DNA of 64,000 nucleotides, taken from positions 2,094,120 to 2,158,119 of the forward strand of contig NC_015589.1 of NCBI RefSeq assembly GCF_000215085.1. The letters run 5' to 3'. Origin of the DNA: Desulforamulus ruminis DSM 2154. GTDB taxonomy: Bacteria; Bacillota; Desulfotomaculia; Desulfotomaculales; Desulfotomaculaceae. A program made the position numbers and the translations under genes. The notes under the pieces were generated by a model. That model saw only the letters and a list, made by a program, of their open reading frames with translations, searched no databases and was not told the DNA's origin. Positions 1-8,637 of the stretch are shown piece after piece. Numbering within the stretch: the first letter of the stretch is position 1; each line of letters begins with the position of its first letter.

Positions 1-797
1 GACTGCAGGAATTCCATGGTTCGGCCAAGGGTTTCTTCATCATCATTCAATCCCCGCAGCAGGGGCATCCTGATTTTCACCGTAAAACCGCGGCGGATGA
101 GTTCCGTTAAATTATCCAGAATGCGTTCATTGCGCACCCCGGTAAGTTCATAATGCCGGTCCGAATCAATGTGCTTCAGATCATACAGAAACAAATCCGT
201 AAACCGGGCCATGGTGAGCAGGGAGTCCAGCTTGGCATAGCCGCTGGTTTCAATGGCGGTATGGATTCCCAGCCGTTGGCATTCCATCAGCAGATTGGCG
301 GCAAATTCCGGCTGGGCTGTGACTTCCCCTCCCCCCAGAGTGACCCCTCCACCGGAATTCAGGTAGAAAAGCGCATCCTGTTGGATGATTTCCAGAATAT
401 CGGAAATGGTCTTGTCCGAGCCTACAATGGACAGTGCTTGTTTGGGACAAGCATTTTCACATTTCCGGCAGCCCACACAATCAATGCTTCTGTTTACTTG
501 ATGCCTGGGCCCTTCCCTTCCGGTTTGCTGCTGCCCAGATTCTTCATCCGAGAAATCATGGATGTGCACGGGACAAACCGGAATGCAGTTACCGCAGTGA
601 ATGCAAAGCTCCTCTTTGTACATGACCTGATATTTTCTTTCAAGTCCTTCGGGATTTGAACACCATTTGCATCTCAGGGGACACCCTTTGAAGAAAATTA
701 ACGTTCTAACGCCCGGCCCATCATAAATGGAATATTTCTGGACATTGAAGATTCTCGCTTTTCTTTCCAAGATGCAGCCTGTCTTTGTACTCATCAT
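1..797 (-). CDS. cutD: Choline TMA-lyase activating enzyme CutD (3' end beyond window)
   Basis: Radical SAM activase that would install the glycyl radical on CutC. I translated the frame from an ATG at 797 (a second ATG lies at 794; GGGATGGGG ribosome site just upstream) and it stays open to base 1, about 265 codons, so the C-terminus lies outside. Seen: YSIYDGPGVRT, then the CX3CX2C cluster motif GCPLRCKWC around residues 38-46, a two-cluster ferredoxin insert (CIHCGNCIPVC and CVGCRKCENAC), and GGGVTLGGGE in place of the usual SGGEP loop. These are hallmarks of GRE activases. It is the last visible gene of the cut operon, 128 bp downstream of the winged-helix gene. The pairing with CutC is inferred from context. 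Confidence 0.93.
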   Translation of the reverse strand, partial: MMSTKTGCILERKARIFNVQKYSIYDGPGVRTLIFFKGCPLRCKWCSNPEGLERKYQVMYKEELCIHCGNCIPVCPVHIHDFSDEESGQQQTGREGPRHQVNRSIDCVGCRKCENACPKQALSIVGSDKTISDILEIIQQDALFYLNSGGGVTLGGGEVTAQPEFAANLLMECQRLGIHTAIETSGYAKLDSLLTMARFTDLFLYDLKHIDSDRHYELTGVRNERILDNLTELIRRGFTVKIRMPLLRGLNDDEETLGRTMEFLQ

Positions 798-817
798 GTC
801 CCCATCCCTTTTAGTAA

Positions 818-835
818 ACTTGGCTTGCGCCAAGT
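818..835 (-). promoter_or_regulatory. GNRA-capped hairpin in the cutD leader
   Basis: On the minus strand ACTTGGC-GCAA-GCCAAGT forms a perfect 7-bp stem capped by a GCAA tetraloop, about 20 nt upstream of the cutD start. A second imperfect stem (GATCGG pairing with CCGATC, roughly 870-905) lies further upstream in the same 128-bp gap. No T-run follows, so an intrinsic terminator is unlikely. An RNA processing, stability or translation-tuning element is possible. Confidence 0.5.
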
Positions 836-925
836 ACCTGACGCAGTCGTAAGACAGTTTGTCCTTAGGCGGATCGGACAACATTTTAAACTTTCCGATC
901 TGCTAAAACCTGCCTGTTGAAAAGT

Positions 926-1213
926 TTATTTTGTCCATCGCTTAGGAAGATATTTTTTGAGAAGTTTTCTCCCTTCAGGATTGATGGAGTAGTAAATTAC
1001 CAGTTCTCCCTTTTCGTCCAGGGCCACATCGTTATCGTCAAGGATAAAGTTGGCTTTCATATCCAGGAGATGATTCATAAAGACTTGTTTTTTAAACTGT
1101 TTTTCCGTGCCGTATTCCGGTTTCAAGGCCTTCATAATCTCATCAACGCAGGCCTTTTCAACGGTGGAAAGATAATGAAGAATTCTAAAGCGCAAAGGTA
1201 ATAGATCCTTCAT
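926..1213 (-). CDS. Small winged-helix-like protein in the cut operon
   Basis: A 95-residue soluble protein with no signal peptide or membrane segment. ATG at 1213 follows GGGAGGG and starts 3 bp after the transporter stop, so the two are almost certainly co-translated. The pattern of short helices (LLPLRFRILHYLSTVEKACVDEIMKALKP) followed by hydrophobic strand stretches (FILDDNDVALDEKGELVIYYS) and a basic tail (KKYLPKRW) suggests a winged-helix DNA-binding fold. I do not recognise a named family. It is the only candidate transcription factor visible in the cut cluster, so a regulatory role is possible, but it could equally be a structural or adaptor protein. Confidence 0.75.
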   Translation of the reverse strand: MKDLLPLRFRILHYLSTVEKACVDEIMKALKPEYGTEKQFKKQVFMNHLLDMKANFILDDNDVALDEKGELVIYYSINPEGRKLLKKYLPKRWTK

Positions 1214-1216
1214 AAT

Positions 1217-2227
1217 TTATACCCTCCCGCCTTTATTGAAAAATTCCTTGGGGTTAATGGCTACCAGGGTAGCGCCAATCAGCACCAGGCCGCTGCCAAT
1301 GACCAGATTCTGTGTCAGGGGCTGGCTCAGTAAGATAACCGAAAAGATCACGCCCCACATGACATAGGTTCCGTTGAGAGCCATTCCTTTGGCCACGCCA
1401 ATGGTGGTGTTGGCCTTATACCAGGCCAGGTAAGACACTGCGGCGGTCAGGCCGGCAATGGCAAAGGCGCCAAAGACTCCGGGCATGGTAAGGACTTTGG
1501 AAATCACGACCCAGCCGCCGACCATGGGAAGAATGAAGATCGCCATAAAAAGACCGGAAGTCAGTTCACGGATATTAATGGCAATCTTCGGATCAATCAT
1601 GGACATGCCGAATACGGCTAAAACCGCCTCCGCGCCCCAGCCAAAGGCCGCTAAGGACGCAAACAAAATTCCGAGATAAAAGGCCGAGCTGTTGCCGCCT
1701 TCGGGCGGCACATAAGATATCACAATGGCGCCGATCACCGAGAGAAACATACCGACCATCACCCGGGGGACAATTTTTTGTTTAAGGAAAACGCGGGAAA
1801 GAATCGCACCAACAATGGGATAGAGTGCAGTAATGGTTAGCGCATAAGCGGGTCCTGCCAGGGAAATTCCCAAAAGGTAGCCGCCATTGGCAATGGGTCC
1901 GCCCAGCAAAGCGGCTACACAAACCATGAGGCCGGGAAAGGTTTTAAGACTGCGAAGGATTTCCTGAAAGCGTCCGGCCCCTCCGTTATAAAGGAGCAGC
2001 CACAGGCCTGCTAAGCTGTCATTCATACAGGCGGCGGCCAGTGGGATGGTAAGCAGGGCCGCTTTATCACCCATAACAGGCACAAGACCTAAAGCCAGAC
2101 CCAGGAGCACACTGTTCAAACCCCAGGCGCAGCCGCTGAAAAGACCTGTAAATACGCCTTTTCTGGCAAAATCGGCATTCAATTTTTCCTTCATCATCAT
2201 GGCTGTTTGATTTCCCGCGCTGTTCAT
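1217..2227 (-). CDS. EamA/DMT-family 10-TM transporter in the cut operon
   Basis: A 336-residue integral membrane protein with about ten hydrophobic helices in two similar halves, the layout of EamA/drug-metabolite transporters. Examples are GLFSGCAWGLNSVLLGLALG in the first half and SLAAFGWGAEAVLAVFG in the second. An N-terminal soluble stretch of about 20 residues precedes helix 1; the ATG at 2227 has GGGGGG upstream, and internal ATGs near residues 10-12 are alternatives. It lies between cutC and the winged-helix gene. Choline clusters commonly carry a small multidrug-resistance transporter; this two-domain EamA protein may fill that place, moving choline, ethanolamine-like cations or trimethylamine. 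The substrate and direction are inference only. Confidence 0.8.
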   Translation of the reverse strand: MNSAGNQTAMMMKEKLNADFARKGVFTGLFSGCAWGLNSVLLGLALGLVPVMGDKAALLTIPLAAACMNDSLAGLWLLLYNGGAGRFQEILRSLKTFPGLMVCVAALLGGPIANGGYLLGISLAGPAYALTITALYPIVGAILSRVFLKQKIVPRVMVGMFLSVIGAIVISYVPPEGGNSSAFYLGILFASLAAFGWGAEAVLAVFGMSMIDPKIAINIRELTSGLFMAIFILPMVGGWVVISKVLTMPGVFGAFAIAGLTAAVSYLAWYKANTTIGVAKGMALNGTYVMWGVIFSVILLSQPLTQNLVIGSGLVLIGATLVAINPKEFFNKGGRV

Positions 2228-2308
2228 ATAAACGATGTCTTCCCCCCTTATTTGTGGAATATCTGAAGTGCCGGCATGCTTCAGATATTCCCATAACTTA
2301 AAGTCGGT

Positions 2309-4852
2309 TTAAAAATGCTCCAAAACGGTTCGGCTGATAATTTCATCCTGTACTTCCTTGCACAGCTCTACGAAGTAAGCGCTGTACCCGGCCACACGAA
2401 TGATCAGGTCCCGATATTTGTCCGGTTCAATTTGGGCTTTCTTTAAAACTTCATTGTCCACATAGCTGAACTGCATCTGACCGTTGCCAAGAATGGAGGC
2501 GGTTCTAAGCAGGGTAATCAGGCCGTTTTCCCCTTCGGGGGTTTCCAGAATACCGCGCAGCAGCTTGAAGTTGTGCACCATGCCGATATTCATGGCCTCA
2601 TTATTCAGCTTGCTGACCGATTTAATGATGGCTGTGGGTCCCAGTTTATCGGCCCCCTGGGTGGGGCTGATGCCGTCGGACAGAGGCGCCCAGGCCAGAC
2701 GTCCGTTGGGCATAGCGCCGGTAATCTCTCCAATGGGCGTGTTGTTGGAAATGGAAAGGGTTCCATGGGTAAAGTGCGAGTACAGCATTTTAAAGCTGTT
2801 GTGAACCCGTTCCGTCCAGGTGACGATATCCGAGGCAATTTCATCCACATAATCATTGTCATTGCCATATTTCGGTGCGTTCAGGCAGTCGGTCCGGATG
2901 GCTTCGCAGCCCTCAAAATTAGCAGCCAGGGCGTCCCGGATTTGTTTCAGCGTATATTTCTTCTCTTCAAAAACCAGTTTTTTAATGGCTGCCATGGAAT
3001 CCGCATAGGTGCCCAGGCCGGAGAAGATCAGTCCGGGACCGTAATTGATCATCGCGCCGCCGTGGGTAACATCGGCGCCTTTTTCCATGCAGCCCTCTAC
3101 CAGCAGGGACATCAGGGGTTTGGGAGCAATATCCCGGTGCACCCGCTGGCTGACAATGGTGCCGATGGCCGACAGGCGGATGATATGTTCAAGTTGTTTT
3201 TTGCAGGCAGCGTCAAATTCTTCATAGGTCTTAATATGGTCAAGATCCCCCGTATCAATTCCTTCCATGGTGCCGCGCCATTTCATAATGCCCCGGTTCA
3301 GAACAAACTCGATGGCAATGGGCCATTGGGTGTAGCCGGTGGAAGTCCACTGATAAATTCTGCCGGACTTTTGCGGTTCAACGCAGCCCATGAGGCAATA
3401 ATCCCGCGCATCTTCAATGGAGAATCCCTTGGCCAGCATCATTTTGATATGGGTATCGTCAAAGTGGCAGGCCGGGAAGCCCAAACCGGCTTTCACCACA
3501 TCCACAATTTTTTTCAAATATTTTTGCGGCGATTTGTTGTGAATACGGCAAGCCAGGGACGGCTGATACATCTTGGTAAAACGAACGGCGTCCATAATCA
3601 GATAGGTTAAATCGTTGGTGGCGTCGCCGCCGGTTCTCTTTTGTCCGCCGATGGTGCAGTTGATAAAGGGCTGATAGCCGGCGAAATATTTTGCTCCCAG
3701 TTCACTGGACAGCCACATGACTTCCGAGCATTTGATGATGAAGCAACTTAATAGTTCAAAGGCTTCCCGCTTGTTCATACGGCCGGCTTCCAGGTCGGCC
3801 TGGAACATGGGATAAATGTATTGGTCTAAGCGACCCACGGAAATGCCGGTCTGGTTTTCTTCCACCACGAACAGGGATTCCAGGGTCCAGATGGACTGGA
3901 GCGCTTCATGAAAGGTCCGGGGCGGATGGGCCGGTACATGGGTCAAAATATCGGAAATCTTGTAAAGCTCTTTCTGACGGACAGCGTCCTGCTCCCGGCC
4001 GGCCAGTTCCCCGGCATAATCCGAAAGCCGCCGGGCATAAGCCAGGATGCCGTCGCAAGTCTCGATTTCCGCTTTATAGAAATAGATCTTATCAATGTCC
4101 TCGGGATTTTCCATGGACAATTGGCTCAACCGGTCCACGGCTTCCTGTCTTACGCCGGCAATGCCTTTTTTAATCAAAATGACATCATAACCCGGGCAGG
4201 TGTCTCCGCCGCCGTTAACCTGATGGTAAGAAAGATCACTGACAAAGGATTCGCCGGAAAAGGACCATACGCCGGCTTCTTCATATTGCTGCTGACAAAT
4301 TTCGTCCAGACTCTTGCCTTCCCAGTAAGGGAAAACTTCCTCCCGTAAAATCCGCTTGTCCTCTTCGCTGATTTCAAAAGGATCCTGGGGCCTGGTGGAC
4401 ATGGTATCCAGTTCATCCCGGATCCATCTCCAGGCAATATCCGGGGATACCGCGCCGGCCCTGGGTTTGCCGCAGGGATGTCCAACAATCAGTTCATCCT
4501 TTTGAATCAATAGGGGCGCTGTTTCGCAGGCTTTTCTAAAGCACTTGGCCCGCAGCAGAATCTTGGGCAGCCCCGCATTTTCTTTGGCTACCTGGGTGAA
4601 GGCCCGGGCACGGTAGGTACTGACACTGGGCTTCACCTTTAAATAAGCGGCCCGCAGCCGCTCCAGGCGGGGTGTCAGTCCGGTAATTTCCCCTTCAAAG
4701 GCCGGTGATTTTGCCTTGTTGGACATTGCCGGCTCCTGGGCGGAAAGCTCCTTGGAGATACCCTCAAACAGCTTCATAATGGCCGCTGTTTCTTCCGGGG
4801 ACAAATCTTTGGTGGCATCCGCAAATTTATTTGAAAACTCTTTAAGATCCAA
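2309..4852 (-). CDS. cutC: Choline trimethylamine-lyase CutC (glycyl radical enzyme)
   Basis: Splits choline into trimethylamine and acetaldehyde by glycyl-radical chemistry inside a microcompartment. The 847-residue length matches the short, type I CutC form. Every diagnostic residue I can check is present, offset by +1 from the Desulfovibrio alaskensis numbering I remember: Asp217 in [10 protein letters not shown], Phe396, the thiyl Cys490 and general base Glu492 in MGCVEPQ, Tyr507, and the radical Gly822 in RVAGYSAYF. The first ~55 residues form a helix and linker extension typical of encapsulated GREs. The start is TTG at 4852, preceded by GGGAGGAAG; no earlier in-frame ATG fits. It follows the alcohol dehydrogenase in the same operon. 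Confidence 0.97.
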   Translation of the reverse strand: MDLKEFSNKFADATKDLSPEETAAIMKLFEGISKELSAQEPAMSNKAKSPAFEGEITGLTPRLERLRAAYLKVKPSVSTYRARAFTQVAKENAGLPKILLRAKCFRKACETAPLLIQKDELIVGHPCGKPRAGAVSPDIAWRWIRDELDTMSTRPQDPFEISEEDKRILREEVFPYWEGKSLDEICQQQYEEAGVWSFSGESFVSDLSYHQVNGGGDTCPGYDVILIKKGIAGVRQEAVDRLSQLSMENPEDIDKIYFYKAEIETCDGILAYARRLSDYAGELAGREQDAVRQKELYKISDILTHVPAHPPRTFHEALQSIWTLESLFVVEENQTGISVGRLDQYIYPMFQADLEAGRMNKREAFELLSCFIIKCSEVMWLSSELGAKYFAGYQPFINCTIGGQKRTGGDATNDLTYLIMDAVRFTKMYQPSLACRIHNKSPQKYLKKIVDVVKAGLGFPACHFDDTHIKMMLAKGFSIEDARDYCLMGCVEPQKSGRIYQWTSTGYTQWPIAIEFVLNRGIMKWRGTMEGIDTGDLDHIKTYEEFDAACKKQLEHIIRLSAIGTIVSQRVHRDIAPKPLMSLLVEGCMEKGADVTHGGAMINYGPGLIFSGLGTYADSMAAIKKLVFEEKKYTLKQIRDALAANFEGCEAIRTDCLNAPKYGNDNDYVDEIASDIVTWTERVHNSFKMLYSHFTHGTLSISNNTPIGEITGAMPNGRLAWAPLSDGISPTQGADKLGPTAIIKSVSKLNNEAMNIGMVHNFKLLRGILETPEGENGLITLLRTASILGNGQMQFSYVDNEVLKKAQIEPDKYRDLIIRVAGYSAYFVELCKEVQDEIISRTVLEHF

Positions 4853-4905
4853 CTTTTCTTCCTCCCTCTTACTTTATTCAGCAGGATAAGTTGCTTATGG
4901 TCCGA

Positions 4906-6042
4906 TTAAAACGATCTTTGATAGATGCCCATCAGATCTTCTCTGGACGGTTGTCTGGGATTGGTGGGGGTGCAGCGGTCATGGAGCGCCAGTTCCGCCA
5001 TAGTGCCCAGTTCATTTTCAAATTTGTTTTTATCAATTCCCAACTCCCGAATCCGGTTGGGAATACCTATGGATTTTTTCAAATCCTGGACCGCCTGCAT
5101 GAAATGAATGGTTCCTTCCCGGTAGGTCCGGGCAGGTAATTGCAAAACAGCCGCCAGTCTGGCGTATTTTTCTGCGGCGTACCGGTTGGCACTGCTGCTC
5201 AAATTGGCGTTATATTCAATCACTGCGTTCATCAGCAGCCCGTTGGACCGGCCGTGGGAAAGGTGAAAGGTTCCGCCCAGGGCGTGGGCCAGACTGTGGT
5301 TGATGCCCAGATTGGCATTGGTAAAGGCCATGCCGGCAATGCAGGATGCGTTTTGAATGCGTTCTCTGGCGCAGGAATCATCTGTATTGTTGTATAAAGT
5401 CTTGAGATTTTCAAAAATTAATTGGACCGCCTTTTCCGCCAGGGCATCGGTACAATGGGTCGCCTCGGTGGAAACATAGGCCTCCACGGCATGGACCAAA
5501 GCATCCATCCCCGTATCTGCCACCACCGTCCGGGGAACGTGCTGGATGCAGGTGGAATCCAGTATGGCGATATCCGGAGCCATCCACTCATCCACAATGC
5601 ATACTTTCTCGCCTTCCGCCGAAATGACCGAAAAGGTTGTTACCTCGGAGCCGGTACCGCTGGTGGAAGGAATGGCAATAAACAGCGGTTTTTTAAATTC
5701 CTCCCCGGCAGCTTTGCTGAACTGCCACAGGGAATATAAAATGCCCTTGGCCGCGTCAATGACAGAGCCGCCGCCCAAAGCAACAACGATGTCCCCATGG
5801 GTCTCCAGGTATTTCTGTACACCCGCGGCAATGACTTTTACATCGGGCTCCGGGCGCACTTCCGTAAAAACCGCCGATTTTATCCCGGCTTGGTTAAGAT
5901 AATCCATGGTCCTTTGCAGGTACCCCAGTTTCTCCATCATGGAATCGGAAACAATCAAGGCACAAGAGCCTTTGATTTCTTTCAGCAGCGCCATGGACCC
6001 TTCATTGAAATAAACCTTGGGTTTAATAACAAATTGCTTCAT
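4906..6042 (-). CDS. Iron-containing alcohol dehydrogenase of the cut microcompartment (CutO-like)
   Basis: Group III metal-dependent alcohol dehydrogenase, expected to reduce acetaldehyde to ethanol with NADH and so recycle NAD+ for the aldehyde dehydrogenase. GGGSVIDAAKG is the nucleotide-binding loop and PSTSGTGSE a family signature. Metal ligands are visible as Asp in VADTGMDAL, His in LVHAVEAY, His in NHSLAHALGG and His in LSHGRSNG. I place the start at ATG 6042 (378 residues) because GAGGTG lies at proper distance; a TTG at 6072 would overlap the upstream gene. The spacing to the aldehyde dehydrogenase stop is 13 bp. Function follows from operon context. Confidence 0.9.
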   Translation of the reverse strand: MKQFVIKPKVYFNEGSMALLKEIKGSCALIVSDSMMEKLGYLQRTMDYLNQAGIKSAVFTEVRPEPDVKVIAAGVQKYLETHGDIVVALGGGSVIDAAKGILYSLWQFSKAAGEEFKKPLFIAIPSTSGTGSEVTTFSVISAEGEKVCIVDEWMAPDIAILDSTCIQHVPRTVVADTGMDALVHAVEAYVSTEATHCTDALAEKAVQLIFENLKTLYNNTDDSCARERIQNASCIAGMAFTNANLGINHSLAHALGGTFHLSHGRSNGLLMNAVIEYNANLSSSANRYAAEKYARLAAVLQLPARTYREGTIHFMQAVQDLKKSIGIPNRIRELGIDKNKFENELGTMAELALHDRCTPTNPRQPSREDLMGIYQRSF

Positions 6043-6055
6043 TCCCGCCGTCACC

Positions 6056-7519
6056 TCAAATCTTTTGCGCAAATTGTTCCAGTAATTTTGCCAGCAGTTC
6101 TTTTAAATCTTCCGTGCTGTCTTCAGCCGCATCCCCCGCCGGCATCCCCCCGGTTATATCCTCCAACCGCCGCACGTCATAGCCCACTTTGCGGATATTA
6201 ATCAAATTCAGGGGTGAGACATTGTCGGAAGTAAACCCGCCGCCTGCCGCGCCGCTGCCCAGAGTGAAGGCCGGAAACAGATTGGTGGTGGCTCCGATGC
6301 CCCCTAAGGTGGCGGGAGTATTCACCAGCACTCTGGATACCGGTTTTTTCAGGGCAAATTCCCGAATTACCTGCTCATTCCTGGAGTGAATGACCAGGGT
6401 ATGTCCCCGCCCTTCGTTAATCAGCAGCTCGATGCATTTTTCGCAGGCATTCATCCAATCCTTTTCAACGAAAAAGGCCAGCACCGGGCAAAGCTTTTCT
6501 CTGGCATAGGGATTGCCGGGAGACACATATTTCTGTTCTGAAATCAATACCTTGGTATCTGCCGGAACACCTATGCCGGCGCGCCGGGCCAGCTCCACGG
6601 CCGGTTTGCCCACAATTTCCGGATTCAGGCTGCCGTCCGCACGGAAAAAAAGCTTGCCCAGCCTGTCCGATTCCTCGGCGGACATGAAATAAGCGCCCTT
6701 TCTCCTCAGTTCCTGCTTTACTTCATCAGCGATACAGTCCTCCGCCACGATGGATTGTTCCGAAGCGGAGACAATTCCGTTATCAAAGGTTCTGCTGGCA
6801 ATAATATCGGCTACCGCCTTTTTGATGTCGGCTGAACGCTCAATAAAAGCGGGGCCGTTCCCCGGACCGCCATAAATAGTCGGTTTTCCGGAGGTGTACG
6901 CGGCCCGGACCATCTTGGGCACGCCGGTAATCAAAATAAGCGAAGTATCCTGGTGGTTCATCAAGGCCACCGTACCGTCCGCCGCCAGGGTGTGCAAGTA
7001 GCTGATGGCGCCGCAGGGCAATCCTTTTTCCTCCGCGGCCCGTATCAGGATATCAAGCACTTTGCCAATGGTCTTTTGGGCCTTCGGATGCGGGGAAAAA
7101 ACAATGGCATTGCCGGATTTTATGGCAATCAGGGTTTTATAGATGGTGGTGGATACCGGGTTGGTGGAAGGGGGCAAGGCCACAATCACTCCCACGGGCA
7201 CGCCAATATCCATGGTTTGGTTTGCTTTGTCTTCACCAATAATGCCGACCACTTTCATATCCCGGATCTTTTTATAGAGAAAATCACTGGCAAAAACATT
7301 CTTGACCAACTTGTCCTGCCATTGGCCAAATCCCGTTTCTTCCTGGGACAGGACCGCCAGTTCCCTGGCCGCTTGATAAACTTCCTCAGCCATGCGGCCG
7401 ACAATTTGATCCAGTTTTTCCTGGGGAAAGGCGGCCAGTATTTTTTGCGCCTCCCGGGCGTTTTCCACCAGAATCCGAGCCTCTTGGACGGAGAGCAGAT
7501 CGTGGTCTATTCGGTTCAT
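6056..7519 (-). CDS. CoA-acylating aldehyde dehydrogenase of the cut microcompartment (CutF-like), Ser at the nucleophile position
   Basis: Member of the EutE/AdhE-N family, expected to oxidise acetaldehyde to acetyl-CoA. 487 residues; GPGNGPAF and FDNGIVSASEQS are family signatures. In AdhE-like enzymes the second motif reads FDNGxxCASEQ; here the cysteine is replaced by Ser251 (codon TCC, bases 6767-6769). No other cysteine falls in the motif; the next is Cys262. The C-terminus ends in a linker followed by an amphipathic helix (DLKELLAKLLEQFAQKI), a probable encapsulation peptide. The start is ATG 7519 with GGGGGAG upstream. If the serine is real the enzyme is unlikely to form a thioester normally, so its activity is open. 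Confidence 0.88.
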   Translation of the reverse strand: MNRIDHDLLSVQEARILVENAREAQKILAAFPQEKLDQIVGRMAEEVYQAARELAVLSQEETGFGQWQDKLVKNVFASDFLYKKIRDMKVVGIIGEDKANQTMDIGVPVGVIVALPPSTNPVSTTIYKTLIAIKSGNAIVFSPHPKAQKTIGKVLDILIRAAEEKGLPCGAISYLHTLAADGTVALMNHQDTSLILITGVPKMVRAAYTSGKPTIYGGPGNGPAFIERSADIKKAVADIIASRTFDNGIVSASEQSIVAEDCIADEVKQELRRKGAYFMSAEESDRLGKLFFRADGSLNPEIVGKPAVELARRAGIGVPADTKVLISEQKYVSPGNPYAREKLCPVLAFFVEKDWMNACEKCIELLINEGRGHTLVIHSRNEQVIREFALKKPVSRVLVNTPATLGGIGATTNLFPAFTLGSGAAGGGFTSDNVSPLNLINIRKVGYDVRRLEDITGGMPAGDAAEDSTEDLKELLAKLLEQFAQKI

Positions 7520-7574
7520 CCTTCAATCACTCCCCCTTTTACCCCCAAATGAAAAGGTTGACCCATGCCCTTGC

Positions 7575-7874
7575 TTACCAGTTGATCACGTACCTGGCAA
7601 CAATCTTTTCTACATCCTCATGGGGCCTGGCGATGACATTGGAACTATAGACCGGACCTACCTTGCCGGCTTGTTTGACGCCGGCAGCCACAGCCGTCTT
7701 TACCGCTCCCACGTCGCCGCGAACCACCACCGAAACCAAACCGGAGGCCACGTTTTCATAACCCACCAATTCCACATCCGCAGCCTTGCACATGGCGTCC
7801 GCCGCTTCCAGCACCGAAACCAGACTGTAGGTTTCTATAAATCCTAAAGCGTCATTCCTCTCCACTTTCTCCAC
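7575..7874 (-). CDS. BMC-H microcompartment shell protein
   Basis: Single BMC domain hexamer-forming shell protein of about 99 residues (LGFIETYSLVSVLEAADAMC, VELVGYENVASGLVSVVVRG, DVGAVKTAVAAG). The GTG at 7874 is preferred over the upstream TTG at 7892 because GAAGGGG lies 8 nt before it and the resulting N-terminus (VEKVERNDALGFIET) fits the family. It is the second gene of the operon, 31 bp after its paralogue and 55 bp before the aldehyde dehydrogenase. The two shell proteins are clearly diverged, so they are likely distinct tiles of one compartment and not redundant copies. Confidence 0.93.
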   Translation of the reverse strand: MEKVERNDALGFIETYSLVSVLEAADAMCKAADVELVGYENVASGLVSVVVRGDVGAVKTAVAAGVKQAGKVGPVYSSNVIARPHEDVEKIVARYVINW

Positions 7875-7904
7875 GCGGATTCCCCTTCCCAAGTAGTCAA
7901 TTGC

Positions 7905-8204
7905 TTAGTCCGCATCAATGTCATGTCGCGAAACAATCTTTCCGACCCGGCGAATGGGGCGCGGCATGACGTGAGAGGCTGTCATCTCGCCAATGGCCGC
8001 AGCCGCTGCGGCGCCTTTTTCCACCGCCGACTTCACGGCTGCAACATCGCCCTTCACCATGACTGTGACAAGCCCGGAACCCATATTTTCAAAGGAGACG
8101 AGAACAACGTCGGCCGTTTTACACATGACATCCACCGCTTGAATCGCCGGAACCATCCCTCTTGTTTCAACAAGGCCCAATGCTTCTTCCCCAAAGTATT
8201 CCAT
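7905..8204 (-). CDS. BMC-H microcompartment shell protein (first cut gene)
   Basis: A 99-residue single BMC-domain protein (EALGLVETRGMVPAIQAVD, SGLVTVMVKGDVAAVKSAVE), the canonical EutM/PduA-like hexamer that tiles microcompartment facets. ATG at 8204 follows AGAGGAG. It is the first gene of the minus-strand cut operon, which starts opposite the choline-kinase-like gene. No BMC-P vertex protein and no BMC-T trimer is visible in the window; they may lie downstream of cutD, beyond base 1, or elsewhere in the genome. Confidence 0.95.
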   Translation of the reverse strand: MEYFGEEALGLVETRGMVPAIQAVDVMCKTADVVLVSFENMGSGLVTVMVKGDVAAVKSAVEKGAAAAAAIGEMTASHVMPRPIRRVGKIVSRHDIDAD

Positions 8205-8637
8205 TGAAACAACTCCTCTTCCTTATCAATCTTGCTGCCAGGCTTGTCCCTTTATCTTCTTATATCAACCGCTATTTATATAGATCATTTGCTATTTGTA
8301 TCATATCGCATGGGGAAAATATTTTTTTGAAAAATCAGTATCCATAATTAGTACAATTACACCCAGAAAAAATTAGTTATGGTACTAAAGAGACTTTCTT
8401 GAATAATCAAGACAAAAATTTTAAAATTCCCGCTGCACAAGTAAAGGCGATTTATCTGCAAATGGACCATTTAACAAAATGCCCCATGATTTGACTTTTC
8501 CTTCCGGAACGAGAAATCCAAAATCATGGCTAGACCCGGATCTCCTCTTAAATGCATTGATTTTGTCGTTTTTTTCTGCTAAAGTAGATTATTAATCATT
8601 CTAAAATCAAAGTTTTATCTATCTGACGGAGTTACAT
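8205..8637. promoter_or_regulatory. Divergent control region between the cut operon and the choline-kinase-like gene
   Basis: 433 bp without a credible gene. It holds an inverted repeat CCATGATTT (8484-8492) / AAATCATGG (8521-8529) with a 28-bp gap, a candidate operator or stem, and an AT-rich stretch near 8290-8400. I could not identify a convincing sigma-A promoter for either direction; TTGTCG-16-TAGATT (about 8563-8590, plus strand) is a weak candidate for the kinase gene. Confidence 0.45.

Noticed and set aside
2573..3610. 345-codon plus-strand open frame opposite cutC
   Set aside because: It is the antisense of cutC, lacks a recognisable domain and ribosome site, and is low-complexity in a way expected from a shadow frame.
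8225..8240. Sigma-54-like -24/-12 pattern (TGGCA...TTGA) on the minus strand just ahead of the first shell gene
   Set aside because: The nearly invariant GC at -12 is GA here, the site is ~20 bp from the start codon, and no sigma-54 activator gene is nearby.
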